From assembly GCF_019192735.1 (NCBI RefSeq), contig NZ_JAHTKP010000028.1:33661-97660 (forward strand): a DNA stretch of 64,000 bases. Direction: 5' to 3'. Under the pieces are notes generated by a model. The model was given only the letters and a program-made list of their open reading frames with translations, was not told where the DNA came from and ran no database searches. The translations under genes were made by a program, and so were the position numbers. How positions within the stretch are numbered: the stretch's first letter is position 1; every line of letters starts with the position of its first letter. This stretch comes from Kitasatospora aureofaciens (GTDB taxonomy: Bacteria > Actinomycetota > Actinomycetes > Streptomycetales > Streptomycetaceae). Shown here one piece after another: positions 25,792 to 33,753 of this stretch.

Positions 25792-27174
25792 TCAGCGCCC
25801 GCTGCGGGTGGCCCGCCGGCCGCTGCGGCCGGTCGCGCCCTTGTGGTGCTTGGCGTTCAGCTTCCCGACACCGGGGGCGTACTTCGCAGTGTCGCCCGGG
25901 CGCCGGACCGGCGGGATCCCGCTGTTGTTCTTGCGCCGGTCCTCGCCCTTCACCGCCCCGCCGTCGGGGTCATTCTCGGTGTCGTCCGAGAAGCAGGGCA
26001 TTTGGGATTCGACCTGCGGAAACGTGCCGCCTTCGGGGGTCTGCGAAGCGGCCTGCATGGCCATCTTGGAGGCGACCAGGCGAGCTCGGATCTCGGCCGT
26101 CAGGCCGACCGTCCGCGTGCCGTGGATGACCTCCCACGCGTCCTGCCAGACCTTCTCGGAGACGTGCTCCAGGCCGGCCGCGATCCGCAGCGACACCGCG
26201 ACCGCCCACACCTCCGGGTGCTCCTTGGAGCGCTCGGCATCGCGCCTCTCCTGCTCGGCCGCGGCGGCCTTGTCCGCCGCCTGCTTCGCCTGCGTCTTGG
26301 CGAGCTCGTCGGCCTCCTTCGCCTCGGCCTTCGCCTGGTCCTCGGCCGCCCGCTGCTCGGCCTCCTCACGCTTGCGCTTCGCCTCCTCCGCGGCGGCCCG
26401 CTCGGCGGCCTTGCGCTCGCGCCGGGTGGGCACTCCGTCCAGCTTCTTGGCGCGGCCGTGCTCGTAGCTGGTCCACACGATCGGGCCGCCGAGCGAGGTG
26501 ATCGCACCGATCAGGCCCGCGTTCAGGCCGATCGCCGGGTCGCTGATCCCGTGCCAGATGTTCACCCCGGCCGCGATGCCGGCGGCGACCATCACGCCCA
26601 CCCGGTAGGGCCACACCGCCTTGCCGTGGGTGACCGCGTACTGGGCGCCCCAGGAGAGCACCAGGGCCAGGCCCTCCAGGAAGACCGGCGCCGCGAGCAG
26701 GAACCACTTCGTGGGGTCCCAGAAGGCGAGCAGCTGGAGCGGGAGGCTGACGAGGGCGCCGGCGATGTAGATCCCAAGTGCGCCCAGCTTCCAGCGCTGC
26801 TCGGCGAGCTCCTTCTCCGCCTCCTCCTTGGCCGCCCTCTCCTTGACGGTCTGGGCGGCGGCGGCCTCCTCGGCCGTCTCCCGGTCGGCCTTCGCCCGCT
26901 GAGCCTTGAGCTCGGCCATGCGGGCCTCGTGGGCGGCCTTGTCCTGCTCCAGCTTCATCGCGGCGCGCTCGTTGAGGATCCGCTGCCGCTCGGACTCCTG
27001 GGCGGCCTTGATCCGGATGCCCTCCGCCTCCGCCTCGGCCAGCAGGCGCTGGCGGTCGGCCTCGGCCTGCGCGGCGATCCTCTGGGCCTCGGCCTGACCG
27101 TGCGCGGTGATGTAGACCGGCAGGTCCACCTCGTCGCGCTCGTGGCCGTTGACCCTCTCCAGAGCGATCGTCAC
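25792..27174 (-). CDS. SpdB2-like spread protein (DUF2637-like)
   Basis: 460 residues: an N-terminal charged coiled coil (about 25-125), four hydrophobic segments in the middle (about 130-240, including LGALGIYIAGALVSLPLQLL and GPIVWTSYEHGRAKK), a second charged coiled coil, and a soluble C-terminus. This matches the layout of SpdB2-type proteins that spread plasmids along the mycelium with TraB. ATG 27174 overlaps the upstream stop by 4 bases (ATGA). Confidence 0.7.
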   Translation of the reverse strand: MTIALERVNGHERDEVDLPVYITAHGQAEAQRIAAQAEADRQRLLAEAEAEGIRIKAAQESERQRILNERAAMKLEQDKAAHEARMAELKAQRAKADRETAEEAAAAQTVKERAAKEEAEKELAEQRWKLGALGIYIAGALVSLPLQLLAFWDPTKWFLLAAPVFLEGLALVLSWGAQYAVTHGKAVWPYRVGVMVAAGIAAGVNIWHGISDPAIGLNAGLIGAITSLGGPIVWTSYEHGRAKKLDGVPTRRERKAAERAAAEEAKRKREEAEQRAAEDQAKAEAKEADELAKTQAKQAADKAAAAEQERRDAERSKEHPEVWAVAVSLRIAAGLEHVSEKVWQDAWEVIHGTRTVGLTAEIRARLVASKMAMQAASQTPEGGTFPQVESQMPCFSDDTENDPDGGAVKGEDRRKNNSGIPPVRRPGDTAKYAPGVGKLNAKHHKGATGRSGRRATRSGR

Positions 27175-27569
27175 AGCTCGTTCTCCTTCGTGCTGGTGGC
27201 CGCCTCAACCGGCGGGTTGTTCAGGTAGATCTTGTCGTAGACGTCGGCCGGGCCGAAGCAGGTGGGCGCCCCCGGACTCGGAAATTCCGAGTCCATGGCG
27301 TACACGTCATTGAGCTGGGCCTGGCAGAGGTCGCAGGGGTCGCAGTCCCGGTGCTCGGGCCGGGGCCGGGTGAAGTAGCCGATCGCGTCGAGCCCGGCGA
27401 GCGCGCCGAGCACGATCACCAGCTCCGGGCGGTACTCGGTGACGGCGTGGATGGCGTCGGGAGTGACCAGCAGGCCCGCGCCGAGCCCGGCGGCGGCCAC
27501 GAGCGACTTGCCCGGCGCCACCAGGTACTCCATCGCGGTGCTGATCGCCTGGACGGTGCTCTTGCGCAT
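27171..27569 (-). CDS. Small membrane protein with CxxC motif
   Basis: 132 residues from ATG 27569 with GGAGAG upstream. One or two hydrophobic segments (SLVAAAGLGAGLLV and LVIVLGALAGLDAIGYF), then CDPCDLC and a soluble tail. It overlaps the SpdB2-like gene by 4 bases, fitting a spread-operon membrane partner. The palindrome at 27274-27294 lies inside the coding sequence. Confidence 0.6.
   Translation of the reverse strand: MRKSTVQAISTAMEYLVAPGKSLVAAAGLGAGLLVTPDAIHAVTEYRPELVIVLGALAGLDAIGYFTRPRPEHRDCDPCDLCQAQLNDVYAMDSEFPSPGAPTCFGPADVYDKIYLNNPPVEAATSTKENEL
27274..27294. promoter_or_regulatory. Intragenic copy of the ACTCGG palindrome
   Basis: Reverse complement of 18568-18588, identical over 21 bases (core ACTCGGAAATTCCGAGT). 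Here it encodes DSEFP within the gene at 27171-27569. Confidence 0.65.
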
Positions 27570-27571
27570 CG

Positions 27572-27757
27572 TCAGCTCTCCTTCCCGGTCAGCCACTCGC
27601 CGATGACGCCGAGGACCCAGCCCGCGATGACGATCACGACGGCCGCCGAGATGGCGAGGTGCGACGCGCTGGTCCCGGGGTGCTTGGTGTGGTCGTGCCA
27701 GGCCCACCAGCCGCCGACCGCGAGGGCGAGCACGTTCTTGATCCGGATGATCCGCAT
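27572..27757 (-). CDS. Single-span membrane protein (61 aa)
   Basis: MRIIRIKNVLALAVGGWWAW start, one or two hydrophobic segments (HLAISAAVVIVIAGWVLGVIG), and a charged end. Separated by 2 bases from each neighbour. Typical of the tiny Spd proteins that accompany traB. Confidence 0.6.
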   Translation of the reverse strand: MRIIRIKNVLALAVGGWWAWHDHTKHPGTSASHLAISAAVVIVIAGWVLGVIGEWLTGKES

Positions 27758-27759
27758 CG

Positions 27760-27957
27760 TCAGACCCTCTTGCCGTCGTTGCCGGGCTCGCCCTGGTGGG
27801 GCTGCGGCTGGGGCTCGTGGCCGTAGCCGCCGTTGGTGCTGTGGTCCTGCATGGTCACGCCGTAGACCAGCGCGGCCAGCAGCGCCGGCGGCACGGGGTC
27901 GGTGGTGGTCTCGGGGCCGAGGATCTGGTCGAGGAGGTTGTTGATGATGAGCGTCAC
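27760..27957 (-). CDS. Small hypothetical spread-operon protein
   Basis: 65 residues from GTG 27957, overlapping the upstream stop by 4 bases. A short hydrophobic stretch (PALLAALVYGVTM) and a Gln/Pro/Gly-rich tail (GHEPQPQPHQGEPGND). No family recognised. Confidence 0.55.
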   Translation of the reverse strand: MTLIINNLLDQILGPETTTDPVPPALLAALVYGVTMQDHSTNGGYGHEPQPQPHQGEPGNDGKRV

Positions 27958-28148
27958 TTCGAGGCCTCCGTCCACTGGGCCATGTCGTTGAGGCCGTAGT
28001 CGGCGTACTGGGCGAGCAGCGCGTTGCTGGCGGCGCGGGCGGCGCGGGCCTGCTCGGCGAGCTTCTTCCGGTGGGCGTTGAAGGCGGCGATCAGCTTCCT
28101 GATCTCGCCCTGCTGGACCTCAGCCAGCGGGTGGGTCCCGGCGGTCAC
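27954..28148 (-). CDS. Small helical protein (64 aa)
   Basis: GTG 28148 start overlapping the upstream gene by 4 bases. A single charged helix (GEIRKLIAAFNAHRKKLAEQ) followed by an Ala-rich helix. Soluble, unknown function. Confidence 0.55.
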   Translation of the reverse strand: MTAGTHPLAEVQQGEIRKLIAAFNAHRKKLAEQARAARAASNALLAQYADYGLNDMAQWTEASK

Positions 28149-28324
28149 TGGTCGCCCCCCTTCCGGCGGTTCGCCGCCGTGTTGAGCACCATGCCGAAAA
28201 CCGCCAGCGAGGTGCCGAGCGAGATGAACGAGCTGGCGGCCGGGTGGCCGGCGAAGTGCAGGACGGTGGCGGTCGTGGTCATCAGGAAGCCGACCAGCGA
28301 GAGGATCAGACCGAGGTGCTTCAC
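28145..28324 (-). CDS. Two-span membrane protein (59 aa)
   Basis: Short gene from GTG 28324 to TGA 28145. The product begins with KHLGLILSLVGFLMTTTATV, has a second hydrophobic segment (FISLGTSLAVFGMVL), and ends NRRKGGDQ. It overlaps both neighbours by 4 bases, which makes it a convincing member of the spread operon despite its size. Confidence 0.65.
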   Translation of the reverse strand: MKHLGLILSLVGFLMTTTATVLHFAGHPAASSFISLGTSLAVFGMVLNTAANRRKGGDQ

Positions 28325-28590
28325 CGGGCCACCCCCGGCCGGGGGGCCGGCACCGAGTGCGCCGACGGCGCCAGGTTCGCCAGGTGGATCAGGCCGAGCA
28401 GGGCCACGAAGCCCCCCACCAGGCCGACGGCCTGCCAGGCGGAGACGGAGACCCCGAACAGGGCCAGGCCGCCGAGAACCATCAGCGGGGTGGCGCCGTA
28501 GCGCCGCGCCAGAACGCTGAGGGAGATCACCAGGAAGAAGGTGCGCGGGTCGCGCAGCAGGCCCGCCAGGGCCGCGAGGAAGGCCTTCAC
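28321..28590 (-). CDS. Membrane protein (89 aa)
   Basis: GTG 28590 start. Two or three hydrophobic segments (TFFLVISLSVLARRYG, PLMVLGGLALFGVSVSAW, VGLVGGFVALLGLIHL). Overlaps both neighbours by 4 bases. Spd-like by size, topology and position. Confidence 0.6.
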   Translation of the reverse strand: MKAFLAALAGLLRDPRTFFLVISLSVLARRYGATPLMVLGGLALFGVSVSAWQAVGLVGGFVALLGLIHLANLAPSAHSVPAPRPGVAR

Positions 28591-28922
28591 GCGGCGGCCC
28601 TCCCGGACTTGGGGCGGACGGCCGAGGGCAGGAGGTAGATCGCGGCGCCGGTGCTCGGGCCCGCGGAGGTCAGCGAGCGGGCGACCAGGGCGACGGTGGC
28701 GAGGTACAGCGACGGGTCGTCGGCGACGATGTCCGCGGCGGCGTCCAGCCGGGCGGCCTTCTCGTCGGCGGTCTCGCCGATCAGGTCGTCCGCGAAGACG
28801 AAGAGGTCGAGCCCCAGGTCGATGCTGACCTCGAAGAGGTCGCTCTCGACGGACTCACCGGTGGCCGGAATTCCCGACCCGATGTGACTCCGCATAGCGG
28901 ATTGCGGCACAGTAGTGCGCAC
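28587..28922 (-). CDS. First gene of the transfer operon, hypothetical
   Basis: 111 residues from GTG 28922 with GGGAG 11 bases upstream; ATG 28895 is an alternative start. Acidic N-terminal half (DLFEVSIDLGLDLFVFADDL), then ADEKAARLDAAADIVADDP, and a basic end. First gene of the long minus-strand block, facing away from the GntR repressor. Function unknown. Confidence 0.6.
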   Translation of the reverse strand: MRTTVPQSAMRSHIGSGIPATGESVESDLFEVSIDLGLDLFVFADDLIGETADEKAARLDAAADIVADDPSLYLATVALVARSLTSAGPSTGAAIYLLPSAVRPKSGRAAA

Positions 28923-29143
28923 GGCGGTTCACACTCCCTCAGCTTCGATGAGGTTGATTGGAGCCGCCTAGCAGCGGGCCAGGGGAGTCGCGTTCCCGAG
29001 GCCCGCTGTGCCTTTCCCGAGCAAATCACCCGGTCACAGGCATGGCGGTAGTGCATCTATCAGCCTGCCCTTCCGGGGTCGCGTCCCGGTCCGACTGGCG
29101 ACATGGATGACTCTGGCACAGCCCGTGACGCGTCGTCAATAAC

Positions 29144-29192
29144 CTTCCCGGGAAGCTTGCAGACGTGTCCGGGAAGCCCTACGGTTACCACC
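29144..29192 (+). promoter_or_regulatory. Promoter/operator of the GntR repressor
   Basis: TTGCAG (29157-29162), a 17-base spacer and TACGGT (29180-29185) form a standard promoter whose start would fall at or next to ATG 29193, giving a leaderless message. A palindrome CTTCCCGGGAAG (29144-29155) touches the -35, and a half-site CCGGGAAG (29169-29176) lies in the spacer, 21 bases (two helical turns) from its counterpart. This fits autorepression. Confidence 0.65.
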
Positions 29193-30011
29193 ATGAACGA
29201 ACCCGTAGCCGTGGATCAGGCCGCGTATCGGCGGGTAGCCACTCGCATTCGGGATGCCATCCGAAGCGGCGCTGAGGGCTACACCCCTGGTGCGCGGCTC
29301 CCTAGCATCGCCAAGCTAGTTGAGCATTTCGACACCCCGCGCAAGACGGTCGAGCCCGCCCTTCGACTCCTGGTGAGCGAAGGTCTCCTCACCAGCCACA
29401 AGGGGAGCGGCTACAACGTCTCGATCTTCACCCAGAAGATCACCAGGGACGGCACCTCGCGTTACCAGCGCGCCAGGCGGGAGCAAAGCCATGCCGAGCG
29501 CCAGAGCCGCGGCGCGTTCGAGACTGAACTCAGGACAATGGGTCTCGTACCGAAGGCTGAGACCACGGTCCGGCGGGTCGCACCGCCGGCCGAGGTGGCC
29601 GAGGCGCTCGACATTACGACCGATGAGGTATCAGCACTTGTCCGTGCTCGCGTCATGTACGCAGTGCCGGAGGACGCCCCGGACGCTCGACCGATACCCG
29701 TCCAGCTCGCCGACAGCTACTTCGCGCTCGCAGTGGTGGGCGGCACCCGGGTCGAAGATCTCGACCCCGGGCCCGGCGGATCTATCAGCCGAATGGCTGA
29801 ACTTGGCTATTCGCAAGCCTCGATCGAGGAGACGGTCAACGTCCGGCCGCCGTCGGCCGAGGAGTGCAAGGCGCTTCGGATCATCGACCATCAGTGGGTC
29901 TACGAGCTCGTCCACATCGGGCGGACGGCCGAGGGCCGGCCCGTCGAGGCGGCCGTGCACATCATGCCGTGTCACCTCTGGACGCTCCGGTACTCCTGGG
30001 CCATCGACTAG
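29193..30011 (+). CDS. GntR-family repressor with UTRA domain
   Basis: 272 residues from ATG 29193. N-terminal GntR winged helix (about 8-78; YRRVATRIRDAIRSG, GARLPSIAKLVEHF, EGLLTSHKGSGYNV), then a UTRA-type ligand domain (about 110-265). GntR proteins such as KorSA and TraR keep tra/spd genes of Streptomyces plasmids silent, relieved by an effector. It is divergent to the transfer operon starting at 28922, so this is the likely transfer regulator. No ribosome-binding site; see the leaderless promoter. A paralogue lacking the DNA-binding domain follows. Confidence 0.85.
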   Translation: MNEPVAVDQAAYRRVATRIRDAIRSGAEGYTPGARLPSIAKLVEHFDTPRKTVEPALRLLVSEGLLTSHKGSGYNVSIFTQKITRDGTSRYQRARREQSHAERQSRGAFETELRTMGLVPKAETTVRRVAPPAEVAEALDITTDEVSALVRARVMYAVPEDAPDARPIPVQLADSYFALAVVGGTRVEDLDPGPGGSISRMAELGYSQASIEETVNVRPPSAEECKALRIIDHQWVYELVHIGRTAEGRPVEAAVHIMPCHLWTLRYSWAID

Positions 30012-30055
30012 CACGCACACGACAACAGACAGACCAGCAGAAGGGCATCACCAGC

Positions 30056-30607
30056 ATGGCCACCAGCATCACCACCGAGGGCACGATCATCCGCGACGCG
30101 CGCGACCGCTACCGCCGCCGGGGGGAGGACGGCGCGAAGGGGGCGTTCGACGCCGAGGTCCGCCGCATCGGCAGCGTCCCGCGCACCGAGGTCGCCGTGA
30201 AGCGCGCCGCCGCCCCGGCCCGCGTCGCCGGGCTGCTCGGCATCGACTCCGCAACCGAGGCCGCGGTGCGCGACCGGAAGATGTACGCGGGGGAGCGCCG
30301 GGTGCAGCTCGCCGTTACCTACGTGCCGGTGGACGTCGCCGAGGCGGCCGGTATCGAGCAGGTGGACACCGGCGTGGGCGGCATCATCAGCCGCATGCGC
30401 GAGGCGGGGTTCGAGCAGGATGACGCGTACGAGGAGCTGCGCCAGGTCGAGGTCGGCGCTGAGGAAGCCGAGCTCCTCGGTGTTCCGGCCGGCACCAGCC
30501 TCATCGAGATCACCCACGTCGCCAGCAGCGGTGACCGCGTGGTCGAGGTGACCGTGCACACCCTCGGCCCCGGATGGGTGCTCAAGTACGGTGTCCCGCT
30601 GGCCTGA
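30056..30607 (+). CDS. UTRA-domain protein without DNA-binding domain
   Basis: 183 residues. The N-terminus (RDARDRYRRRGEDGAKGAFDAEV) aligns with residues following the winged helix of the upstream GntR protein, and the rest follows its UTRA domain (EVAVKRAAAPARVAGLLGI; VDTGVGGIISRMREAGF; VVEVTVHTLGPGWVL). The DNA-binding part is wholly missing, with no remnant. It may compete for the effector or form heterodimers that weaken repression. Start ATG 30056, weak ribosome-binding site. A strong terminator follows. Confidence 0.75.
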   Translation: MATSITTEGTIIRDARDRYRRRGEDGAKGAFDAEVRRIGSVPRTEVAVKRAAAPARVAGLLGIDSATEAAVRDRKMYAGERRVQLAVTYVPVDVAEAAGIEQVDTGVGGIISRMREAGFEQDDAYEELRQVEVGAEEAELLGVPAGTSLIEITHVASSGDRVVEVTVHTLGPGWVLKYGVPLA

Positions 30608-30611
30608 TAGC

Positions 30612-30649
30612 GATGTGCTCCGGCCTACACCGCGAGGCCGGAGCACATC
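30612..30649 (+). terminator. Terminator after the GntR/UTRA pair
   Basis: 15-base perfect stem (30612-30626 and 30635-30649; GATGTGCTCCGGCCT and complement) with an 8-base loop, 5 bases after the stop. Confidence 0.8.
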
Positions 30650-31074
30650 TCGATTGCACGGGGTGCTCTCGGCAATTACCGCGATCCGCTTCGGCGAGTT
30701 GACTTGCTATCCAGCCCTGGACTGGCGGTAACCTTCGTCCCGCTGAGCGCGAACCCGCTCAAACCCCGATGACCTGTAGATACACCAAAGGCCCGGCTCG
30801 ATGGGGATCGAGTTCGCCGGGCCAATGGTCCTTCAACAAGCGCACGCTTGACGGTAACACCCCCGGTTGGCACCCGGGCAGATGAGTTTCGGCCGTTGGC
30901 CTGCTCTCGCTCGGATGTACCGGGGCGACGCGCCCCCAACTGGGGGTGCGGCCGTCTGCGTACGCGGGAAAGGATGCCCGCGTTGCCTGCCTTCGCGCAA
31001 GTTCCCACGCCCCACAGGGGCGATTTTCACGCTCTGGACACTGCGGATCTCGTTCTCGTCACCGGGGGCGCCCG
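30650..31074. other. Gene-free stretch upstream of rep
   Basis: No convincing gene. It contains a second hairpin at 30790-30823 (GGCCCGGC and GCCGGGCC outer arms, TCGAT/ATCGA inner arms, a 4-base bulge), relatively AT-rich patches, and presumably the promoter of the replication gene at 31075. No iterons occur here; they are inside that gene. Confidence 0.5.
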
Positions 31075-32220
31075 GTGAGTTTCCTCGCTATCGAGTGGGC
31101 GCTCGAACACTCTCCGGTTGCTGATCCCTACGAGCGATTGATCCTCGTGAGCATGGCCCAGAACGCCAACTCCGACGGCACCAGCGCGTACAAGTCGAGG
31201 AACACCCTCGCCGGTTCGGCACTGTGCGACAAGTCCGTGGTCACGCGGAGGCTCAACACGCTCGAAGAGCGGGGGGTGATCTGCGAGGGCGACCAGCGCG
31301 CCGCAGCTCACATCCCCGAGTACAAGCGGCCGAAGGTCTACGACCTGCTGATCCCCTACTCGTACTACGGCGCCGGCCAACTCGCCAAGGTGAACGCCGA
31401 GCGCGCCGAGCGGGGCCTGGGCCCTTTGACTCCCCAGGATCGGCCGGATCTGCTTGACGCGCCCGAGCGAAAGCCCCGGGCCGACAAGGGGACGAAGCGA
31501 GGTGTCGCCGGACGGAAGGGGGGTGCTTCAAGCACCCGGGTGCTTCAAGCACCCCCTCCTTCCAATGGTGACGGTATGTCCGGGTACGACCCGGGTGCTT
31601 CAAGCACCCGGGTGCTTGAAGCACCGGACCCGGGTGCTTCAAGCACCCCAACTCTGTCCTTTAACTCAGTCCCTTCTTCTTCTCCCGCACCGTCCGACCA
31701 GACGGCCCCGCCAGTCCAGGGCGACACCCTGACGACAGAAGAGAAGATCGCTACGCCGAACGACCACACCCCGGCGCCTGCTGCGGGTGAGCCCAGCCCC
31801 GAGGCCGAGCCGGATCCGGTTGGACAGATCCGCTCAGCGTGGGTGGCGGCGCGTGTCCAGGCAGGCTTCGGTCCTCACCGTAAGCGGGGGGCAGTCGAGG
31901 AGTTCGAGTCCTCGGCAGCCGGCCTGCTGGCCCAGGGCAAGCCTCTGCCCTGGTTGATCGAGCTCGCCCGGTGGATGGGTTCGACTCAGGCAGCCTGGTG
32001 CGGTCTTGACGGTGCAACCGGTGCGCAGCGGCTTGGTGCCCCTGTCGAACCCAGGCTCCCCAGCCAGCGTCCTGCACCTGAGGGAATGTGCCCCCGGCAC
32101 TCGTGGGCGATCAAGGACGACTGCGCGCCCTGCCTGGCGGCCGAGCGCGACAAGTCGGAGCCGGCTCCGGTGGCGGTGGACTTCGAGGCGATGCGGGCGC
32201 GACTTCGCCGCACTGGCTGA
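31075..32220 (+). CDS. Winged-helix replication initiator-like protein
   Basis: 381 residues from GTG 31075. The N-terminal 100 residues form a helix-turn-helix domain (FLAIEWALEHSP, RNTLAGSALCDKSVVTRRLNTL) like the Rep/primosome-type initiators of actinobacterial plasmids. The middle (about 145-195) is low complexity, translated from a palindromic iteron array. The C-terminus has a helical domain (SAWVAARVQAGFGPHRKR) and CPRHSW...CAPC, a possible zinc site. A replicative helicase gene follows. Assigned as replication initiator from the iterons, the winged helix and the DnaB neighbour; exact family not identified. Confidence 0.65.
   Translation: MSFLAIEWALEHSPVADPYERLILVSMAQNANSDGTSAYKSRNTLAGSALCDKSVVTRRLNTLEERGVICEGDQRAAAHIPEYKRPKVYDLLIPYSYYGAGQLAKVNAERAERGLGPLTPQDRPDLLDAPERKPRADKGTKRGVAGRKGGASSTRVLQAPPPSNGDGMSGYDPGASSTRVLEAPDPGASSTPTLSFNSVPSSSPAPSDQTAPPVQGDTLTTEEKIATPNDHTPAPAAGEPSPEAEPDPVGQIRSAWVAARVQAGFGPHRKRGAVEEFESSAAGLLAQGKPLPWLIELARWMGSTQAAWCGLDGATGAQRLGAPVEPRLPSQRPAPEGMCPRHSWAIKDDCAPCLAAERDKSEPAPVAVDFEAMRARLRRTG
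31521..31648. repeat. Five palindromic iterons inside the rep gene (candidate origin)
   Basis: Palindrome GGGTGCTTCAAGCACCC at 31521, 31538, 31593 and 31632, with variant GGGTGCTTGAAGCACC at 31610. Two pairs are directly adjacent (17-base period). The copies encode GASSTRVLQAP / GASSTRVLEAP repeats. Confidence 0.85.
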
Positions 32221-32301
32221 TCTAGTCCGGAAACGAGAGCGGCGGCCGTCAACCCTGCCAGGCCCGGCCGCCGCTGTGACTCAAACCGAAAGAGAGTGCA
32301 C

Positions 32302-33702
32302 ATGGACCAGGATGTCACGTCTACCTTCGCGGACGGCGACCCGTTCGAGGAGCAGCTCCCGCAGCAACGTCAGGCCGGCGGGTTCGAGCGCATTCCTCCG
32401 CAGGATCTGGCCGCGGAGCAGTCCGTCCTGGGCGGCATGATGCTCAGCAAGGACGCCATCGGTGACGTGGCTGAGGTGCTCAAGCCGCGCGACTTCTACC
32501 GTCCGGCGCACGAAATGATCTTCGTCGCCATCATGGCGCTGTACGTCCAGGGCGAGCCGGTCGACCCCATCACCGTGGCCGACGAGCTCACCAAGCGTGG
32601 AGAGCTGGCCAAGGCAGGCGGGCCAACGTACGTGCACACCCTCGTCAACTTGGTGCCGACCGCAGCCAACGCCGAGTACTACGCCGGGATCGTCAAGGAG
32701 AAGGCTGTCCTGCGCCGCCTCACCGAGGCCGGCACACGGATCGCCGGCATGGGCTATGCGGCCGAAGGCGAGGTCGAGGAGATCGCCACTGCGGCTGAGA
32801 AGGAGCTGCTCGATGCCATCGACCGCGAGGAGAAGACCGGCTACGCGTACGTCTCCAGTGATGTCGAGTCCTTCTTCGATCGGCTCGAAGACCGAATGAA
32901 GGGAGGCGCCAAGCTGACCGGCGTGCCCACCGGCCTGGCCGACCTTGACGCGCTGACCGGTGGTCTCAAAGCGGGTCAGTTCATCATCATCGCGGCGCGA
33001 CCGGCGATCGGGAAAAGCACCCTCGCACTGGATTGCCTCCGCTCGGCGTCGATCCACCACGACTACACCAGCGCGCTGTTCTCGCTGGAGATGGGTCGCG
33101 GCGAGATCACCGACCGGCTGTTCAGCGCCGAGTGTCGGGTCGGCCACCACCACATCCAGCACGGCACCGTGACCGAGGCTGACTGGGAACGCATCGCGGC
33201 GAAAGCCCCGCAGATCACCGAAGCGCCGATCATCATTGACGACTCGCCGAACCTCACGGCGCTGGAGATCCGCAGCCGGGCCCGGCGGATCAAGCAGAAG
33301 CACGGTCTTGGGCTGCTCGTTGTGGACTACATCCAGCTCATGCAGTCCGGTGGCCGGCGATCGGAGAACCGCCAGCAGGAGGTCAGCGACATGTCGCGCA
33401 ACCTCAAGCTCCTGGCGAAGGAGCTCGAAGTCCCGGTGATCGCCCTGTCCCAGCTCAACCGCGGCCCCGAGCAGCGCCAGGACCACAAGCCGATGCTGTC
33501 GGACCTGCGCGAAAGCGGCTCGTTGGAGCAGGACGCGGACATCGTGATCCTGCTGCACCGAGAAGACTCCTACGACAAGGAGAGCCCCCGTGCGGGCGAG
33601 GCTGACTTGATCGTCGCCAAGCACCGGGGCGGCCCGACCGCCACCATCACGGTCGCTTTCCAGGGGCACTACTCGCGTTTCGTAGACATGACACGTGACT
33701 AA
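32302..33702 (+). CDS. dnaB: DnaB-type replicative DNA helicase
   Basis: 466 residues: an N-terminal DnaB domain (AAEQSVLGGMMLSKDAIGDV, about 35-140), a linker, and a RecA-like motor with Walker A ARPAIGKST (232-240), Walker B LLVVDYIQLM and the C-terminal SQLNRGPEQR and DLRESGSLEQDADIV segments. Length and order match chromosomal DnaB. It would unwind the plasmid fork after loading by the upstream Rep-like protein. ATG 32302 preferred; AAAGAGAG lies 4 bases upstream. No intein, unlike several actinobacterial DnaB genes. Confidence 0.9.
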   Translation: MDQDVTSTFADGDPFEEQLPQQRQAGGFERIPPQDLAAEQSVLGGMMLSKDAIGDVAEVLKPRDFYRPAHEMIFVAIMALYVQGEPVDPITVADELTKRGELAKAGGPTYVHTLVNLVPTAANAEYYAGIVKEKAVLRRLTEAGTRIAGMGYAAEGEVEEIATAAEKELLDAIDREEKTGYAYVSSDVESFFDRLEDRMKGGAKLTGVPTGLADLDALTGGLKAGQFIIIAARPAIGKSTLALDCLRSASIHHDYTSALFSLEMGRGEITDRLFSAECRVGHHHIQHGTVTEADWERIAAKAPQITEAPIIIDDSPNLTALEIRSRARRIKQKHGLGLLVVDYIQLMQSGGRRSENRQQEVSDMSRNLKLLAKELEVPVIALSQLNRGPEQRQDHKPMLSDLRESGSLEQDADIVILLHREDSYDKESPRAGEADLIVAKHRGGPTATITVAFQGHYSRFVDMTRD

Positions 33703-33753
33703 AAACAGCCCAACCACCACTAAACGCCCCAAACTAGCGCATGTGAGGGTGAG

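Noticed and set aside
30676..31008. 110-codon minus-strand gene between the UTRA gene and rep
   Set aside because: Arg/Ser/Gly-rich product, no ribosome-binding site, third-position GC not raised.
31521..31648. CRISPR array
   Set aside because: Repeats are palindromic, 17 bases, partly adjacent without unique spacers of constant length, and inside a coding sequence.
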